Shown: positions 8,397-17,242, counted from the stretch's first letter. The stretch is DNA of 59,974 nt from Pseudofrankia coriaricola (GCF_001854805.1 NZ_MBLO01000032.1:1141-61114), one strand, 5' to 3'. A program made the numbers and translations. Notes: generated by a model from the letters alone, not told the origin.

Positions 8397-9889
8397 CAGG
8401 AAGCTCCGGAGAGCTGAGCGTACGGGTTGGGAATGTCGCCGTACGCCCATACCGTGGTTTTGCCTCGGGTGTAGGTCTTCAGGACCTCCGGCCCGTTCTC
8501 CCGACCGTAGCCGCTGTGTTTGTAGCCGCCGTACGGAGAACTCGGATGGATCGCCCGGTAGGTGTTCACCCAGACTGTGCCTGCCTCCAGCCGCCGGGCC
8601 ACGTAGTGGATGGTGGACGAGTCGTTTCCCCAGATCTGTGCGCTAAGTCCGAGGTCCAAGCCGTTGGCGCGGGAGACCACCTCGTCCACGTCGTCGTAGG
8701 TGAGCACCCCCACGACCGGACCGAAGATTTCCTCACGCGCGGCGACATTGCTGTCCATGAGGTCGGCGAGCACGGTCGGTTCGAAGAAGTGTCCGTGCTC
8801 GACGTCTGGGCGCCCGTGCGCTCGGTGGCCACCGGCCAGCCTCGTGGCGCCGGCGGCGGTGCCGCGGTTGACGAGGTCCTCGATGCGAGCAACTTGGGTC
8901 TCGCTGATGACTGCCCCCATGTCCGAGTCGGGAGAGAAGGGGTCGCCCGGCCGAAGGCGGCTGGCGGCGGCAGCCAACCGACCGGTCAACTCGTCAGCCA
9001 GCGGGCGCGGCACGAAGATCCTTGAGCCGGCCGCGCAGCTTTGGCCGCACTTGACGAAGTTGGAGTGCAGCAGGTGCGGCACTACTCGGTCGACGTCGAC
9101 GTCGTCGAGCAGGATGACGGCGTTCTTGCCACCAAGCTCCAGGCAGAGCGGAATCGCGTTCACCGCAGAGCTGCGAATCACCGCCTTCGCCGCGCCGAGA
9201 CCGCCTGTGAAGATTGCCATGCCGACGGCCGGGTGCCTCAGGAGCGCGTTCCCTGTCACCTGGCCGCGTCCGGTGATCACACTCACCACGCCTCGCGGGA
9301 TCCCCGCATCGATGGCGAGTTCAGCCATCCGAAACGACGAGAGCGGGGCGAGCTCCGGAGCCTTGAGCACGAGGCAGTTCCCGGCGGCCAGGGCGGGCGC
9401 CGCCTTGATCCCGAACATGAGGATGTTGCCGTTGAAGCTGTTCACCCCCGCGACGACGCCGAATGGCTCCCTCGTCACGTGCGCGACGCGATCGGGGTGC
9501 GCGTCCACCGCGTCACCCTCGATCTTGTCGGCCACACCCGCGAAGTACCGCAGCCATTTCGCGGCGTTGGCCACGTCTGCGGCCGACTCTCGGTAGAGGT
9601 GGCCGACGTCGGTGGACTCGATCCGGGCCAGTTCATCCTGGTGTTCCATCAGGACGTCCGCCCAGCGAACGAGCAAGCGGGCGCGATCCAGCGGACTCGT
9701 GCCTCGCCACTGCCGACGGAAAGTGTTTTGAGCACCGCTGACCACCTGGTCGACAAGTCCTTCGTCCGCTTCCCGCGCCTCGGCGAACACCTTGCCGGTA
9801 GCAGGATTCTCGAGAGCCAGGTAGTCGCCGTGGCTGACGTAGGTCTCGGCGGCGCCGACAGCCTCGACACGATGCATCTGATCAAGCAT
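8396..9889 (-). CDS. NAD(P)-dependent aldehyde dehydrogenase (active-site complete)
   Basis: This 497-residue member of the ALDH superfamily oxidises an aldehyde to a carboxylate. The general-base glutamate is present in LELGGKNA, and the catalytic cysteine in KCGQSCAAGSR. The C-terminal EEIFGPVVGV and YGGYKHSGYGREN are typical. The start is the ATG of MLDQMHRVEAVG, which overlaps the end of the preceding ALDH-like gene by eight bases, so the pair is translationally coupled. That upstream partner lacks both catalytic residues, so a complex of one working and one non-catalytic subunit is possible. Confidence 0.9.
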   Translation of the reverse strand: MLDQMHRVEAVGAAETYVSHGDYLALENPATGKVFAEAREADEGLVDQVVSGAQNTFRRQWRGTSPLDRARLLVRWADVLMEHQDELARIESTDVGHLYRESAADVANAAKWLRYFAGVADKIEGDAVDAHPDRVAHVTREPFGVVAGVNSFNGNILMFGIKAAPALAAGNCLVLKAPELAPLSSFRMAELAIDAGIPRGVVSVITGRGQVTGNALLRHPAVGMAIFTGGLGAAKAVIRSSAVNAIPLCLELGGKNAVILLDDVDVDRVVPHLLHSNFVKCGQSCAAGSRIFVPRPLADELTGRLAAAASRLRPGDPFSPDSDMGAVISETQVARIEDLVNRGTAAGATRLAGGHRAHGRPDVEHGHFFEPTVLADLMDSNVAAREEIFGPVVGVLTYDDVDEVVSRANGLDLGLSAQIWGNDSSTIHYVARRLEAGTVWVNTYRAIHPSSPYGGYKHSGYGRENGPEVLKTYTRGKTTVWAYGDIPNPYAQLSGAS

Positions 9890-11390
9890 TTGCAGCCCCT
9901 CCGACCTTGGTGGCGTGCGCGAGCTTCGCGAGCGAAGGCGCACGGTCTGACAGTGGAGTGAGGTCCCACATGATCGCTTTGGTACGAGTGAAGTAGTCCA
10001 GCGAGCTGACACCGCCCGTGGTCCCGTACCCGCTGCTCTTCCAACTCCCGATCGGGACCTCGGGAGACAGCCCGTCCGCCGTGTTGATCCAGATCGCGCC
10101 CGCCTCGAGCCTGTCCGAGACCGACTTGAGCGTTCGCACGTCGCGGCCCCAGACCTGCATCACCGCTCCGGACTGCGACGCGTTCGCTTGGGCGACGACC
10201 TGGTCCACATCGCCGAACGACGAGACCGTCAGAACAGGTCCGACCACCTCGTCGCGTCGCAGCGGGTTCGTCGGCGACGCGTCGACGACGACCGTCGGTG
10301 CGAAGTACGCGCCGTCGGGGAGGTCTGCCGGCGGTCGACCACCGGCAAGCACCCGTGCGCCGTCGGCCACTCCTGCCGCGAGCGCCGTCTCGAGGAGCTG
10401 ACGACGCTGTCGCGACAGCAACGGGCCCATCAACGAGTCGGGGTCGGACGCTGGACCGACCTTGATTCGGTCCGCCAAGGCCACGGCACGGGCCACGAAG
10501 TCCTCGAACAGACTCTCGTGCACGTACACGTGGGCGACGCCGAACCACTCCTGCCCGGCGCGGGAGAACCGCGAGTGCAGCACAGCCGGCACGACGGTAC
10601 TCAATGCGGCGTCGTCGAGCACCAGAGCCGCGTTCCTGGCGCCGAGACCCATCACCAGCGGCGTCACTTCCTTGACCGACCCTGCAATGACCTCTCGGCC
10701 AACGGGAGACCTGCCGGTGAACGCCAACAGACCTACGCCAGTGTGGGTCGACACGTACTCGCCGACCTGTGTCGAACCCGCGACCGCCGCGACCGGCTCC
10801 ACGCCGGCCGCCTGCGCCAGCTCGGCCATCATCAGCGGGGCGAGCGGAGCCTCCGCGTGAGCCTTGAAGAGGTAGCCGCTGCCACTGGCGAGGGACAGGC
10901 TCGCCTGCCCCGCGAACAGGGCGAGAGCTCCGACTGCCGCGTTGACGCCGGCCACCACGTCGTACGGCTCGCGCGCGGTGTAGCCAAACTGGCCAGGGAT
11001 GCCGCCGAAGACTCGACCGTCGACCTTGCCGACCAGTCCGGAGTAGTAGCGGATCCAGTCGACCGCGCGGTCGACCTCCAGCTCAGCCTCCGACCTCAAC
11101 GCACCCGCCTCTGCGGCGAGCAATTCCGCCAGCCTGCCCCGCTCGCCGTCGAGCGCTGCCGCCCAGTCGAGCATCGCGCGCACCCGGGAGTGCGCCGGCC
11201 TCGACCGCCAGCGGGCAGCAGCCGCTGTCACGGCGCGAACCAGCGAGTCGACGTCGCCCGGCGAGCACTCGTCGACCCGAGCGACCACCTCGCCAGCGCA
11301 GTCCCGGACGTCGAAGCCGGCGTCTTCCGCACGACCGCCGGAACCGCCGTCTACCGGGATGCCCGGCCCAACCACCGATGCGACTAGCAC
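9882..11390 (-). CDS. Aldehyde dehydrogenase-like protein lacking catalytic residues (pseudoenzyme)
   Basis: The GTG start is chosen because GGAGG sits eight bases upstream, giving 502 residues, normal ALDH length. The fold is recognisable throughout: FGYTAREPYDVVAGVN, LAFTGRSPVGREVIAG, VVGPVLTVSSF, and a C-terminal SWKSSGYGTTGG. The conserved E-L-G-G-K glutamate is Gly248 (VMGLGARNA), and the catalytic cysteine of G-Q-x-C is Trp282 (AGQEWFGVAH). It therefore cannot run ALDH chemistry. The frame is otherwise intact, without stops, and is coupled by an eight-base overlap to an active ALDH, which argues for a structural or regulatory subunit rather than simple decay. A fragment of a second copy lies near 28.2 kb. 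Confidence 0.85.
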   Translation of the reverse strand: MLVASVVGPGIPVDGGSGGRAEDAGFDVRDCAGEVVARVDECSPGDVDSLVRAVTAAAARWRSRPAHSRVRAMLDWAAALDGERGRLAELLAAEAGALRSEAELEVDRAVDWIRYYSGLVGKVDGRVFGGIPGQFGYTAREPYDVVAGVNAAVGALALFAGQASLSLASGSGYLFKAHAEAPLAPLMMAELAQAAGVEPVAAVAGSTQVGEYVSTHTGVGLLAFTGRSPVGREVIAGSVKEVTPLVMGLGARNAALVLDDAALSTVVPAVLHSRFSRAGQEWFGVAHVYVHESLFEDFVARAVALADRIKVGPASDPDSLMGPLLSRQRRQLLETALAAGVADGARVLAGGRPPADLPDGAYFAPTVVVDASPTNPLRRDEVVGPVLTVSSFGDVDQVVAQANASQSGAVMQVWGRDVRTLKSVSDRLEAGAIWINTADGLSPEVPIGSWKSSGYGTTGGVSSLDYFTRTKAIMWDLTPLSDRAPSLAKLAHATKVGGAANA

Positions 11391-11524
11391 TCGCGCTACC
11401 TCCGTCCGCGTGGCCGTCCGGCCCCTCGGGCACGTCCGGCGCCCCGCGTCGCAATACTCATATAATCGTCCTAATAGATATAGGTGTGTCAAGCGTCACC
11501 GCAAAATTGCTTGGCGCTCGGTCG

Positions 11525-11558
11525 GAAGCCGGTGCTGGCCAGCCGGCTTCGCACCGGC
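11525..11558. promoter_or_regulatory. Two mutually exclusive hairpins between divergent genes
   Basis: GAAGCCGG (11525-11532) can pair with CCGGCTTC (11543-11550). The overlapping GCCGGTGC (11528-11535) can instead pair with GCACCGGC (11551-11558). They share GCCGG, so only one stem can form. They lie in the 446-base gap between the divergent ALDH-like gene and the CoA-transferase gene. AT-rich stretches at 11459-11486 and 11769-11788 probably hold the leftward and rightward promoters. Nothing else is recognisable in this gap. Confidence 0.4.
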
Positions 11559-11768
11559 GTGGCCACGAGGGAGGTACTCGCAGCGCAGGTCAACCGCACC
11601 GACGGCGACCCGGAGTCGACACCCGCCAGCCGGGTGTCGCCGCGGCTGCGGGTTACCGCTGCTCGAACCCACCCGTCACGACATCGAGACGGCCACCACC
11701 GTCCCCGCCGCTCTCAGCCTGAGACGTTGGGGCGCCACGCCACCGCACGAGTCAGCCGGCGTCGCTTT

Positions 11769-11788
11769 TAATAGTATGATTATGACAG
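11769..11788 (+). promoter_or_regulatory. Promoter -10 region of the CoA-transferase gene
   Basis: TATGAT at 11775-11780 is followed by TATGACAG in otherwise GC-rich DNA, about 57 bases before the start codon. It belongs to the recurrent TATRAT-type element seen upstream of many genes in this window. Confidence 0.55.
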
Positions 11789-11836
11789 ATTTACTTGCCC
11801 GACGATCTCCGGCTCGACCACCGAGGTGACTCAGCC

Positions 11837-13102
11837 ATGACGCCGTCCCCCATCGAGGTCAGCCTGGAAGAGGCGGCAGCACTGGTGAAGTCGGGTGATC
11901 ACGTAGTCGTCGGGTGCCTAGCGGCCGAGCCAATCGGCCTCGTGAGAGCGGTGTGCGGGCGCGCGCACGAACTGCGCGACGTCACGATCACCGCTGGCGT
12001 CCTGCTCGACGGGTACCCGGTGCTCGACGCTCCTGAAGAGTCGTTCCGTTTCCGCACCTGGTTGATGCCTACCTCCTCGTCGCACCGCGTGGACCCATCC
12101 CGTGTCTCCTTCATGCCGTTCAGCTGGTCGCAGGCCGTCGACTGGCTCCGGCGTATCAAGATCGACGTGGCCATCGTGCAGGTCGCCCCCGGTCCGGACG
12201 GCAACTACTCCCTCGGAACCAGCGTGAGCTACGGCCGGGTCGCGGTTGACCACGCCGAAACGGTGATCGGCGTGGTCAACCCACTCATGCCCTACACCTT
12301 CGGCGACAGCGTCATCCCAGCCTCCGCGCTGGACGTCATCGTGCACGACGAGGCAGAACTTCCCGTGCTCACCAACCGGCCGGCCGGCCCTCGCGACCGA
12401 GCGCTGGCCATGTCCGTTGCCGAGACCATCCCCGACGGGGCCCTGCTTCAGGTGGGCGTCGGCGTGCTGCCGGACGCGGTGATCGCCGGACTCGTCGATC
12501 TCGGTCGCAGGAATCTACGGCAGTTCTCCATGCTCACAGACTCGTTCCTCGAACTCGTGAAGCATAGGGCGCTGACCGACGAAGGGCCGCAGGCCATCGT
12601 GGGCGAGATCGTCGGCTCGTCGGCCTTGTACGACTACGTCCGGGAAAACCGCCGCGTCACCATGGCGGACGGCCGGCGCACCCACGCTATGAAAGGGCTG
12701 CTCGAGCGGAAGGGGCTGGTGGTCCTCGGTTCGGCACTCGAGGTCGACCTCCTCGGACAAGCCAATCTGGAGGTCCGGGGCGGCGCGCAGTTCAGTGGCG
12801 TGGGCGGTGCCATGGACTTCGGCGTCGCCGCGGCGACGTCTCAGGCGACCGCGGACTCGGTCATCATGCTGCATTCGGCGACCGCCGACGGGACCAGTCG
12901 CATCGTCCCGCGACTGTCGGGAGGCATGGTCTCCCTCCCCCGAACGCTGGTACGCAGGGTCGTAACCGAACACGGTGCCGCGGTGCTGGACAGCGCGTCC
13001 GCTCGCGAACGCGCCGAGCGGCTCGTCGCGGTCGCCGACCCCGCGCACCGGGACGAGCTCGCCCGGCACCTTCGGGCTAACCCGGCGCTGTTCGGCGCGT
13101 GA
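11837..13102 (+). CDS. Acetyl-CoA hydrolase/transferase (4-hydroxybutyrate CoA-transferase type)
   Basis: This 421-residue protein moves CoA from an acyl-CoA donor to a carboxylic acid. Family features are the paired alpha/beta halves and a segment LEVDLLGQANLEVRGG around residues 304-320. The glycine-rich loop SGVGGAMDFGVAA and the C-terminal VVTEHGAAVLD follow. The ATG start is preceded by GAGGTG. A paralogue with the more standard LEIDLYGQLNSE and VTEYGVADLR is encoded near 39 kb, and a relic near 18.4 kb. The gene is followed 46 bases later by an enoyl-CoA hydratase gene, so the product thioester is probably processed next by that enzyme. Confidence 0.88.
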   Translation: MTPSPIEVSLEEAAALVKSGDHVVVGCLAAEPIGLVRAVCGRAHELRDVTITAGVLLDGYPVLDAPEESFRFRTWLMPTSSSHRVDPSRVSFMPFSWSQAVDWLRRIKIDVAIVQVAPGPDGNYSLGTSVSYGRVAVDHAETVIGVVNPLMPYTFGDSVIPASALDVIVHDEAELPVLTNRPAGPRDRALAMSVAETIPDGALLQVGVGVLPDAVIAGLVDLGRRNLRQFSMLTDSFLELVKHRALTDEGPQAIVGEIVGSSALYDYVRENRRVTMADGRRTHAMKGLLERKGLVVLGSALEVDLLGQANLEVRGGAQFSGVGGAMDFGVAAATSQATADSVIMLHSATADGTSRIVPRLSGGMVSLPRTLVRRVVTEHGAAVLDSASARERAERLVAVADPAHRDELARHLRANPALFGA

Positions 13103-13148
13103 CGGCGGCCCAGTACCCGGCGGCCGCGACCGGAAGGAGGCGCGACAG

Positions 13149-13913
13149 GTGGCGACAGGCGCCATCCTCGTCGAATCGAGGATCTCACATGTAATGCTCG
13201 TGACCTTGCGAAACCCGCCCGTCAACGCTCTGACGACGGCGATGTACCGCGAACTCGCCGAGGTCTTTCGGGCCGCGGGTTCGGGCGACGAACGCTGCGT
13301 CGTGCTGTACGCGGAAGGTCAACGAGCCTTCTGCGCCGGCGGGGACAAGAACGAGGTCGTCGACCTGTCTCCGACTACTGCGCTGGCGCGGGCGCGCATG
13401 GTGCGGGAGTGCTTCGCGGCCGTCCGTGACTGCGATCTGCCCGTGCTAGCCGCCGTCGGCGGTCCCGCACTCGGCGCCGGCGCCACCTTGGCCGCCTCAG
13501 CGGACATAGTTGTCGCCTCGGACAATGCCGTCTTCGGGTTGCCCGAAATCGACGTAGGCGTCATGGGAGGCAGCAAGCACATGAGCCGCCTCGTCCCGGC
13601 GACCGTACTGAGGTGGATGGCGCTCAGCCGTGAACGAATTCCGGCGGCGGAAGTGGCTCGATACGGCGGAGTTGTGCGAGTGACCTCCCGAGAGTCGTTG
13701 CTCGACGAATCCATCGCGATGGCTTCCCAGATCGCCCGGAAGGGGCCGCAGGCGGTGCGGCTCATGAAGGAGGTGCTCAACCTGACCGAAGACCGCGACC
13801 TCGCTTCCGGCCTTCACGTCGAGCAGCTCGGCACCGCGATCATGAGCGCTCTTCCCGAGTCGAAGGAGGCGGCCGCCGCCACCAGACAGCATCGGCGTCC
13901 CGACTTCAGTTGA
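13149..13913 (+). CDS. Enoyl-CoA hydratase/isomerase family protein
   Basis: This 254-residue crotonase-fold protein has its GTG start chosen for an AAGGAGG eight bases upstream. The oxyanion-hole segments are RAFCAGGDKNEV and the glycine pair in ALGAGATLAASADIVVA, and the glutamate-bearing FGLPEIDVGVMGG is present. Hydration of an enoyl-CoA or a related isomerisation is expected, but crotonase members also do decarboxylation and C-C cleavage. It forms a two-gene operon with the upstream CoA-transferase and converges on the GntR gene with 13 bases between. Confidence 0.87.
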   Translation: MATGAILVESRISHVMLVTLRNPPVNALTTAMYRELAEVFRAAGSGDERCVVLYAEGQRAFCAGGDKNEVVDLSPTTALARARMVRECFAAVRDCDLPVLAAVGGPALGAGATLAASADIVVASDNAVFGLPEIDVGVMGGSKHMSRLVPATVLRWMALSRERIPAAEVARYGGVVRVTSRESLLDESIAMASQIARKGPQAVRLMKEVLNLTEDRDLASGLHVEQLGTAIMSALPESKEAAAATRQHRRPDFS

Positions 13914-13926
13914 CGTCCAACCAGGT

Positions 13927-14667
13927 CTAGAGCCAGTCGACGACCTGGTCGACGATGTCTCCGTTCCGCTGCTCGAAGTCGCGGACGATTCCCTCGAGAT
14001 GCTTCCTCATGCTCGCCTCGGCACGGTCCTGGTCGCCGTCGATGATCGCGCGGGCGATGTTGCCGTGGGCGCGGAGATGGAGCTCGTTCTCACGCTCTGG
14101 CAGCGAGTTCAAGGAGTACATGTCGAAAATCTCGCCCATAGACCTATCGAACATCGCAAGCACCTGGTTGCCGCAAATACGTCCGATCATCTCGTGGAAC
14201 TCGAACGCGAGCCGCAGGCTCTCTTTCGGAGCGGCGACTTTGGCCATGGCCAGGTTATCTTCGAAGCCGGTCGCGTCCGCCGCAGTGCAGTTCCGGGCCG
14301 CCAGCCTAGCCATCATCGGCTCGACGACCAGGCGCGTCTGGACGAGGTCGCCGAACGTGGCTCCCATCGCACGGTAGTAGAACGTCGCCGTCCGGGCGAA
14401 CTCTCGCGCGGTGACCGCGGCGATACGAGGCCCTCCGCTCGGCCCCGGCTTGATCGTGATCAAGCCGTGAACCTCCAGAATGCGGAGCGCCTCTCGGAAC
14501 GTGCCGCGACTTACCTCGTACTCTTTGAGCATCACCGCCTCGGGCGGCAGCGGCGTTCCCGGCGGCAACTCGCGCTCGACCACGTCGGCTAGGATCTCGC
14601 GGGCGACGTGCTCGGCACGCTTCAGCGACCGGCCTGCGATCCGGCCCATCAGCACAGCCCGTTGCAT
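13927..14667 (-). CDS. GntR-family transcription regulator, FadR/FCD subgroup
   Basis: This 246-residue protein has an N-terminal winged helix-turn-helix (residues ~38-76, including EYEVSRGTFREALRILEVHG). An all-helical FCD ligand domain follows. Candidate metal ligands are His158 (FEFHEMIG), His201 (LRAHGNIA) and His223 (RKHLEGIV). FCD regulators usually sense small carboxylic acids or acyl compounds and bind short inverted repeats. A TGATTC-TCGAT-GAATCA repeat overlaps its own promoter, so it is probably autoregulated. It is the only regulator recognised here and may control many of the surrounding operons. Confidence 0.9.
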   Translation of the reverse strand: MQRAVLMGRIAGRSLKRAEHVAREILADVVERELPPGTPLPPEAVMLKEYEVSRGTFREALRILEVHGLITIKPGPSGGPRIAAVTAREFARTATFYYRAMGATFGDLVQTRLVVEPMMARLAARNCTAADATGFEDNLAMAKVAAPKESLRLAFEFHEMIGRICGNQVLAMFDRSMGEIFDMYSLNSLPERENELHLRAHGNIARAIIDGDQDRAEASMRKHLEGIVRDFEQRNGDIVDQVVDWL

Positions 14668-14684
14668 GCGGAGCCTCCCGTCCT

Positions 14685-14712
14685 TGATTCTCGATGAATC
14701 ATTATCCTAGTA
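14685..14712 (-). promoter_or_regulatory. gntR promoter with overlapping inverted repeat
   Basis: Leftward, GATAAT acts as a likely -10. The inverted repeat TGATTC (14685-14690) / GAATCA (14696-14701), with a five-base spacer, overlaps its downstream side. The 19 bases at 14687-14705 match the mmgE/prpD promoter region at 49587-49605 at 17 positions. This looks like an operator. Confidence 0.6.
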
Positions 14713-14880
14713 CTCCGGGCCGAATTTTGTGATCTTCTGGATCTGGCGGGCTGGGGTTGGGTGGCCGGGCTGGCCTGAGCGGCGCGTCGGTGTCCGAGCA
14801 TGAAGAGGCGACAGGTGATCATTGCGGGTTTGGGGCGATTCTCGAAGATCGGCCGGTGGTTGTACCACCCCAGCGTAGAC

Positions 14881-14997
14881 CTTGACAGGTGGCGATCAGA
14901 GGTCGAGGCCCTCGCAGCCCAGATCGATCGCTGTTTCTCCCGCGTCGAGTCCCGCGGGCGGGCGCGGTCGTTCCTGCACGGCCTGATGGCGCCGACC
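14881..14997 (+). mobile_element. Fragment of an IS701-like transposase N-terminus
   Basis: About 39 codons read LDRWRSEVEALAAQ, then FSRVESRGRARSFLHGL. This resembles the N-terminal region of IS701/IS4-type transposases. The frame then degenerates into proline/arginine-rich nonsense. No catalytic region or terminal repeats are visible. The rest of 14713-15383 shows no recognisable gene. Confidence 0.5.
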
Positions 14998-15383
14998 AGG
15001 CCCAGACTCCACCCAGACTCCGCCAGGCGCTACCCGCCCCCTACCAGGTCGACATCTAAATCGAGAACGCCCGCCTCGTCCCCGTATCCTGGGACATGGC
15101 ACAGATGTACAGGCCCCAGCGACGAAAGATCGCTAGACAGGTTAGCCTTGCCGGGTTGGTCTTTGCGAAGGTTGCCGCGCCAACACGTTCGACGCGGAGA
15201 CGTCTGACGCCACGCGCTTGACGGTGCGTCGGCCGACAGTGGTCGTGATCGAGAAGAGGGTCGGCGCTGCCGGCGATCAAGTCGGCCGCACCACCCGGCT
15301 CCCGCGTCGAGCGGTCCCGCGTCAGCCACGACACCACGGACCGGCTCGGCGCCAACCCTGTTCGTGGCCTGAACCTGGAGAAA

Positions 15384-16577
15384 TCAGTACGACTTCGGCA
15401 GACCCAGCTTGTTCTCGGCGAGGTAGGCGAGAATGAGTTGCGGCGTCACTGGCGCGATTCGGCACAACTTGACTTCCCGCCAGAGCCGCTCGACGTGGTA
15501 TTCGCGTGCGTAGCCGTACCCGCCGAGCGTCTGCATGGCTTCGTCCGCGGCTTTGAAGCCGTATTCGCCACCCAGGTACTTGGCTATGTTGGCCTCCGCA
15601 CCGCATTCTTGACCGGAGTCATAGAGCGCGGCGCCCCGCATCGCCATGAGCCACGCGGACTCCAACTCGGCGTAGACCTTCGCCAGTGGGAACTGGATCC
15701 CCTGGTTCTGGCCGATCGGCCGGTCGAAGACGATGCGTTCTTTGGCGTAGGAGACAGCCATCTGCAGGGCGCCGCGGCCGATGCCGATCGCCTCGCTGGC
15801 CACCAGGATGCGCTCGGGGTTCAGCCCGTCAAGCAGGCAGTGAAAGCCTCGGTCCACTTCGCCGACGCGATGGGAATCAGGGACGACCAGGTCATCGATG
15901 AACAGTTCGTTGGAGTCCACGGCGGCGCGTCCGGTCTTGTGGATCTCACGGACGTCGATCTTCGACCGGTCGAGGTCGGTGAAGAACAGGGTCAGACCGC
16001 GCGACTTCCGGGCGGGATCCCGTTCGCTGGTGCGGGTCAACAGCAGGATCTTGTCGGCGATCTGGGCGGTGCTTATCCACACTTTGCGTCCGCTGACGAC
16101 CCAGTCGCCGCCGCGCCGCACCGCCTTCGTCTTCAATCTGGTCGTGTCGAGCCCGACGTTCGGCTCGGTGACACCGAAGGCCACCTTCATCCGCCCGGAC
16201 GACACCTCGGGCAACACTTCGCGGCGCATCTGGTCGCTGCCGTGTTTGACCACGACGTTCGTTCCGAACACGTTCATGTGGATGGCACTGCTCGCGGTCA
16301 GTCCGCCGACTTTGGCAATTCCCTCCAGCATGACAGCGGCCTCGGAAATCCCCAGACCGGCGCCGCCGTACTCCTCTGGCATCGCGACACCGAGCCACCC
16401 CTGCGCGGCCGCGAACTCGAAAAATTGATGCGGGAATGTGGCCGTCTCGTCGCATTCGTGCCAGTAGTCGAGACCGAATTTCGTCATCCCCTCGGCCACT
16501 GCCGCACCGATCGCCTGCTGGTTCTCCGAAAGAGTCCACGAGGTTGCTTGCGTGGCCGTCTCACTCAACGCCGTCAT
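15384..16577 (-). CDS. Acyl-CoA dehydrogenase
   Basis: This 397-residue FAD flavoenzyme introduces a 2,3-double bond in an acyl-CoA. Family motifs are VAFGVTEPNVGLDTTR and KVWISTAQIAD in the middle. QTLGGYGYAREYHVERLWRE lies near the C-terminus and contains the usual catalytic glutamate region. Length matches short/medium-chain family members. It lies 62 bases downstream of a chimeric AACS/HMG-CoA lyase relic. The ancestral operon probably degraded a branched acyl-CoA through dehydrogenation toward an HMG-CoA-like intermediate. Confidence 0.9.
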   Translation of the reverse strand: MTALSETATQATSWTLSENQQAIGAAVAEGMTKFGLDYWHECDETATFPHQFFEFAAAQGWLGVAMPEEYGGAGLGISEAAVMLEGIAKVGGLTASSAIHMNVFGTNVVVKHGSDQMRREVLPEVSSGRMKVAFGVTEPNVGLDTTRLKTKAVRRGGDWVVSGRKVWISTAQIADKILLLTRTSERDPARKSRGLTLFFTDLDRSKIDVREIHKTGRAAVDSNELFIDDLVVPDSHRVGEVDRGFHCLLDGLNPERILVASEAIGIGRGALQMAVSYAKERIVFDRPIGQNQGIQFPLAKVYAELESAWLMAMRGAALYDSGQECGAEANIAKYLGGEYGFKAADEAMQTLGGYGYAREYHVERLWREVKLCRIAPVTPQLILAYLAENKLGLPKSY

Positions 16578-16639
16578 GCCCCTGTCCTGTCCCTTGAACG
16601 GTCACTGTTGTTGCTCGTTTGGAAACGCCAGCGCGCAGC

Positions 16640-17242
16640 TCACGTCGGCGCGCCGAGCCCGGACCCGGTGCGGAGAACCCGAGCTCTAGAGCTGACGCCC
16701 GTCATACGCTCCTGCAGGCGCCCGGCTTCCCGCAGAGCCGGGACATCGATCTCCGTGGCCACTCCGGCTCGCTCGAGCGCGACCACGAGGTCCTCGGTCG
16801 CGACGTTGCCGGTTTCCCCGGAGCGGTTCTGCTCAACGGCGCTGGGTTCCCCGCCGAGACCGCCGAGGCTGGCGTCGACCATGGAGGTCCCGCTCTCCAC
16901 GGCTGCCCACGTGTTGAGCGGGCCGGTGCCCCGCGTGTCGTCGTCGGTCCGTCCAGGCAGGCGCAGCACGGCCGCCGCGTAGTTCGTCGCCACCTCCGGG
17001 AACCAGATCGCCCCAGGCATCGTGTCCTCAACCAGCGCCCGGTGCAGCTCGGTCGAGGTCAGCAAGTCGAAGTGGCGCCAAGCCTCGAGCCAGAACTCGT
17101 CGAGGTTCTCGACCGACCAGGTGCGGAGCGCCTCGTAGTCGGGAAGATCGACACCCCGTCCTCTCAGTCGATCAGCGAACCTCGTGAGCTCCGACGTCGT
17201 CCCTGGTCGTGGCCGCCAGAGCACGTCCGGCGTCTGGGTCAT
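16640..17242 (-). pseudogene. In-frame chimera of acetoacetyl-CoA synthetase N-terminus and HMG-CoA lyase-like C-terminus
   Basis: Residues 1 to about 101 match the N-terminus of acetoacetyl-CoA synthetase (VLWRPRPG, LTRFADRLRGRGVDL, SVENLDEFWLEAW, MPGAIWFPEVATNYA). From about residue 103, the frame becomes the last ~98 residues of an HMG-CoA-lyase-like protein (TRGTGPLNTWAAVESG, SLGGLGGEPSAVEQ, GETGNVATEDLVVALERAG). This is nearly identical in type to the full lyase near 50 kb. The AMP-binding and CoA domains of the synthetase are missing, as are the lyase barrel and its metal-binding HxH. Frame is kept, so a 200-residue hybrid could be made, but neither activity is expected. Confidence 0.88.

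Noticed and set aside
11459-11486. Leftward promoter for the dead ALDH gene
   Set aside because: The patch is AT-rich, but no clear -10/-35 pair could be chosen, so only the gap is described.
13914-13947. ACCAGGTC / GACCTGGT inverted repeat as terminator between hydratase and gntR
   Set aside because: One arm lies inside the gntR coding end and the 13-base gap is too short; it may work, but the evidence is weak.
15438-16982. Long open frame (514 codons) opposite the acyl-CoA dehydrogenase
   Set aside because: It is antisense to two genes with clear family motifs and has arginine/valine-rich composition typical of GC-rich shadow frames.
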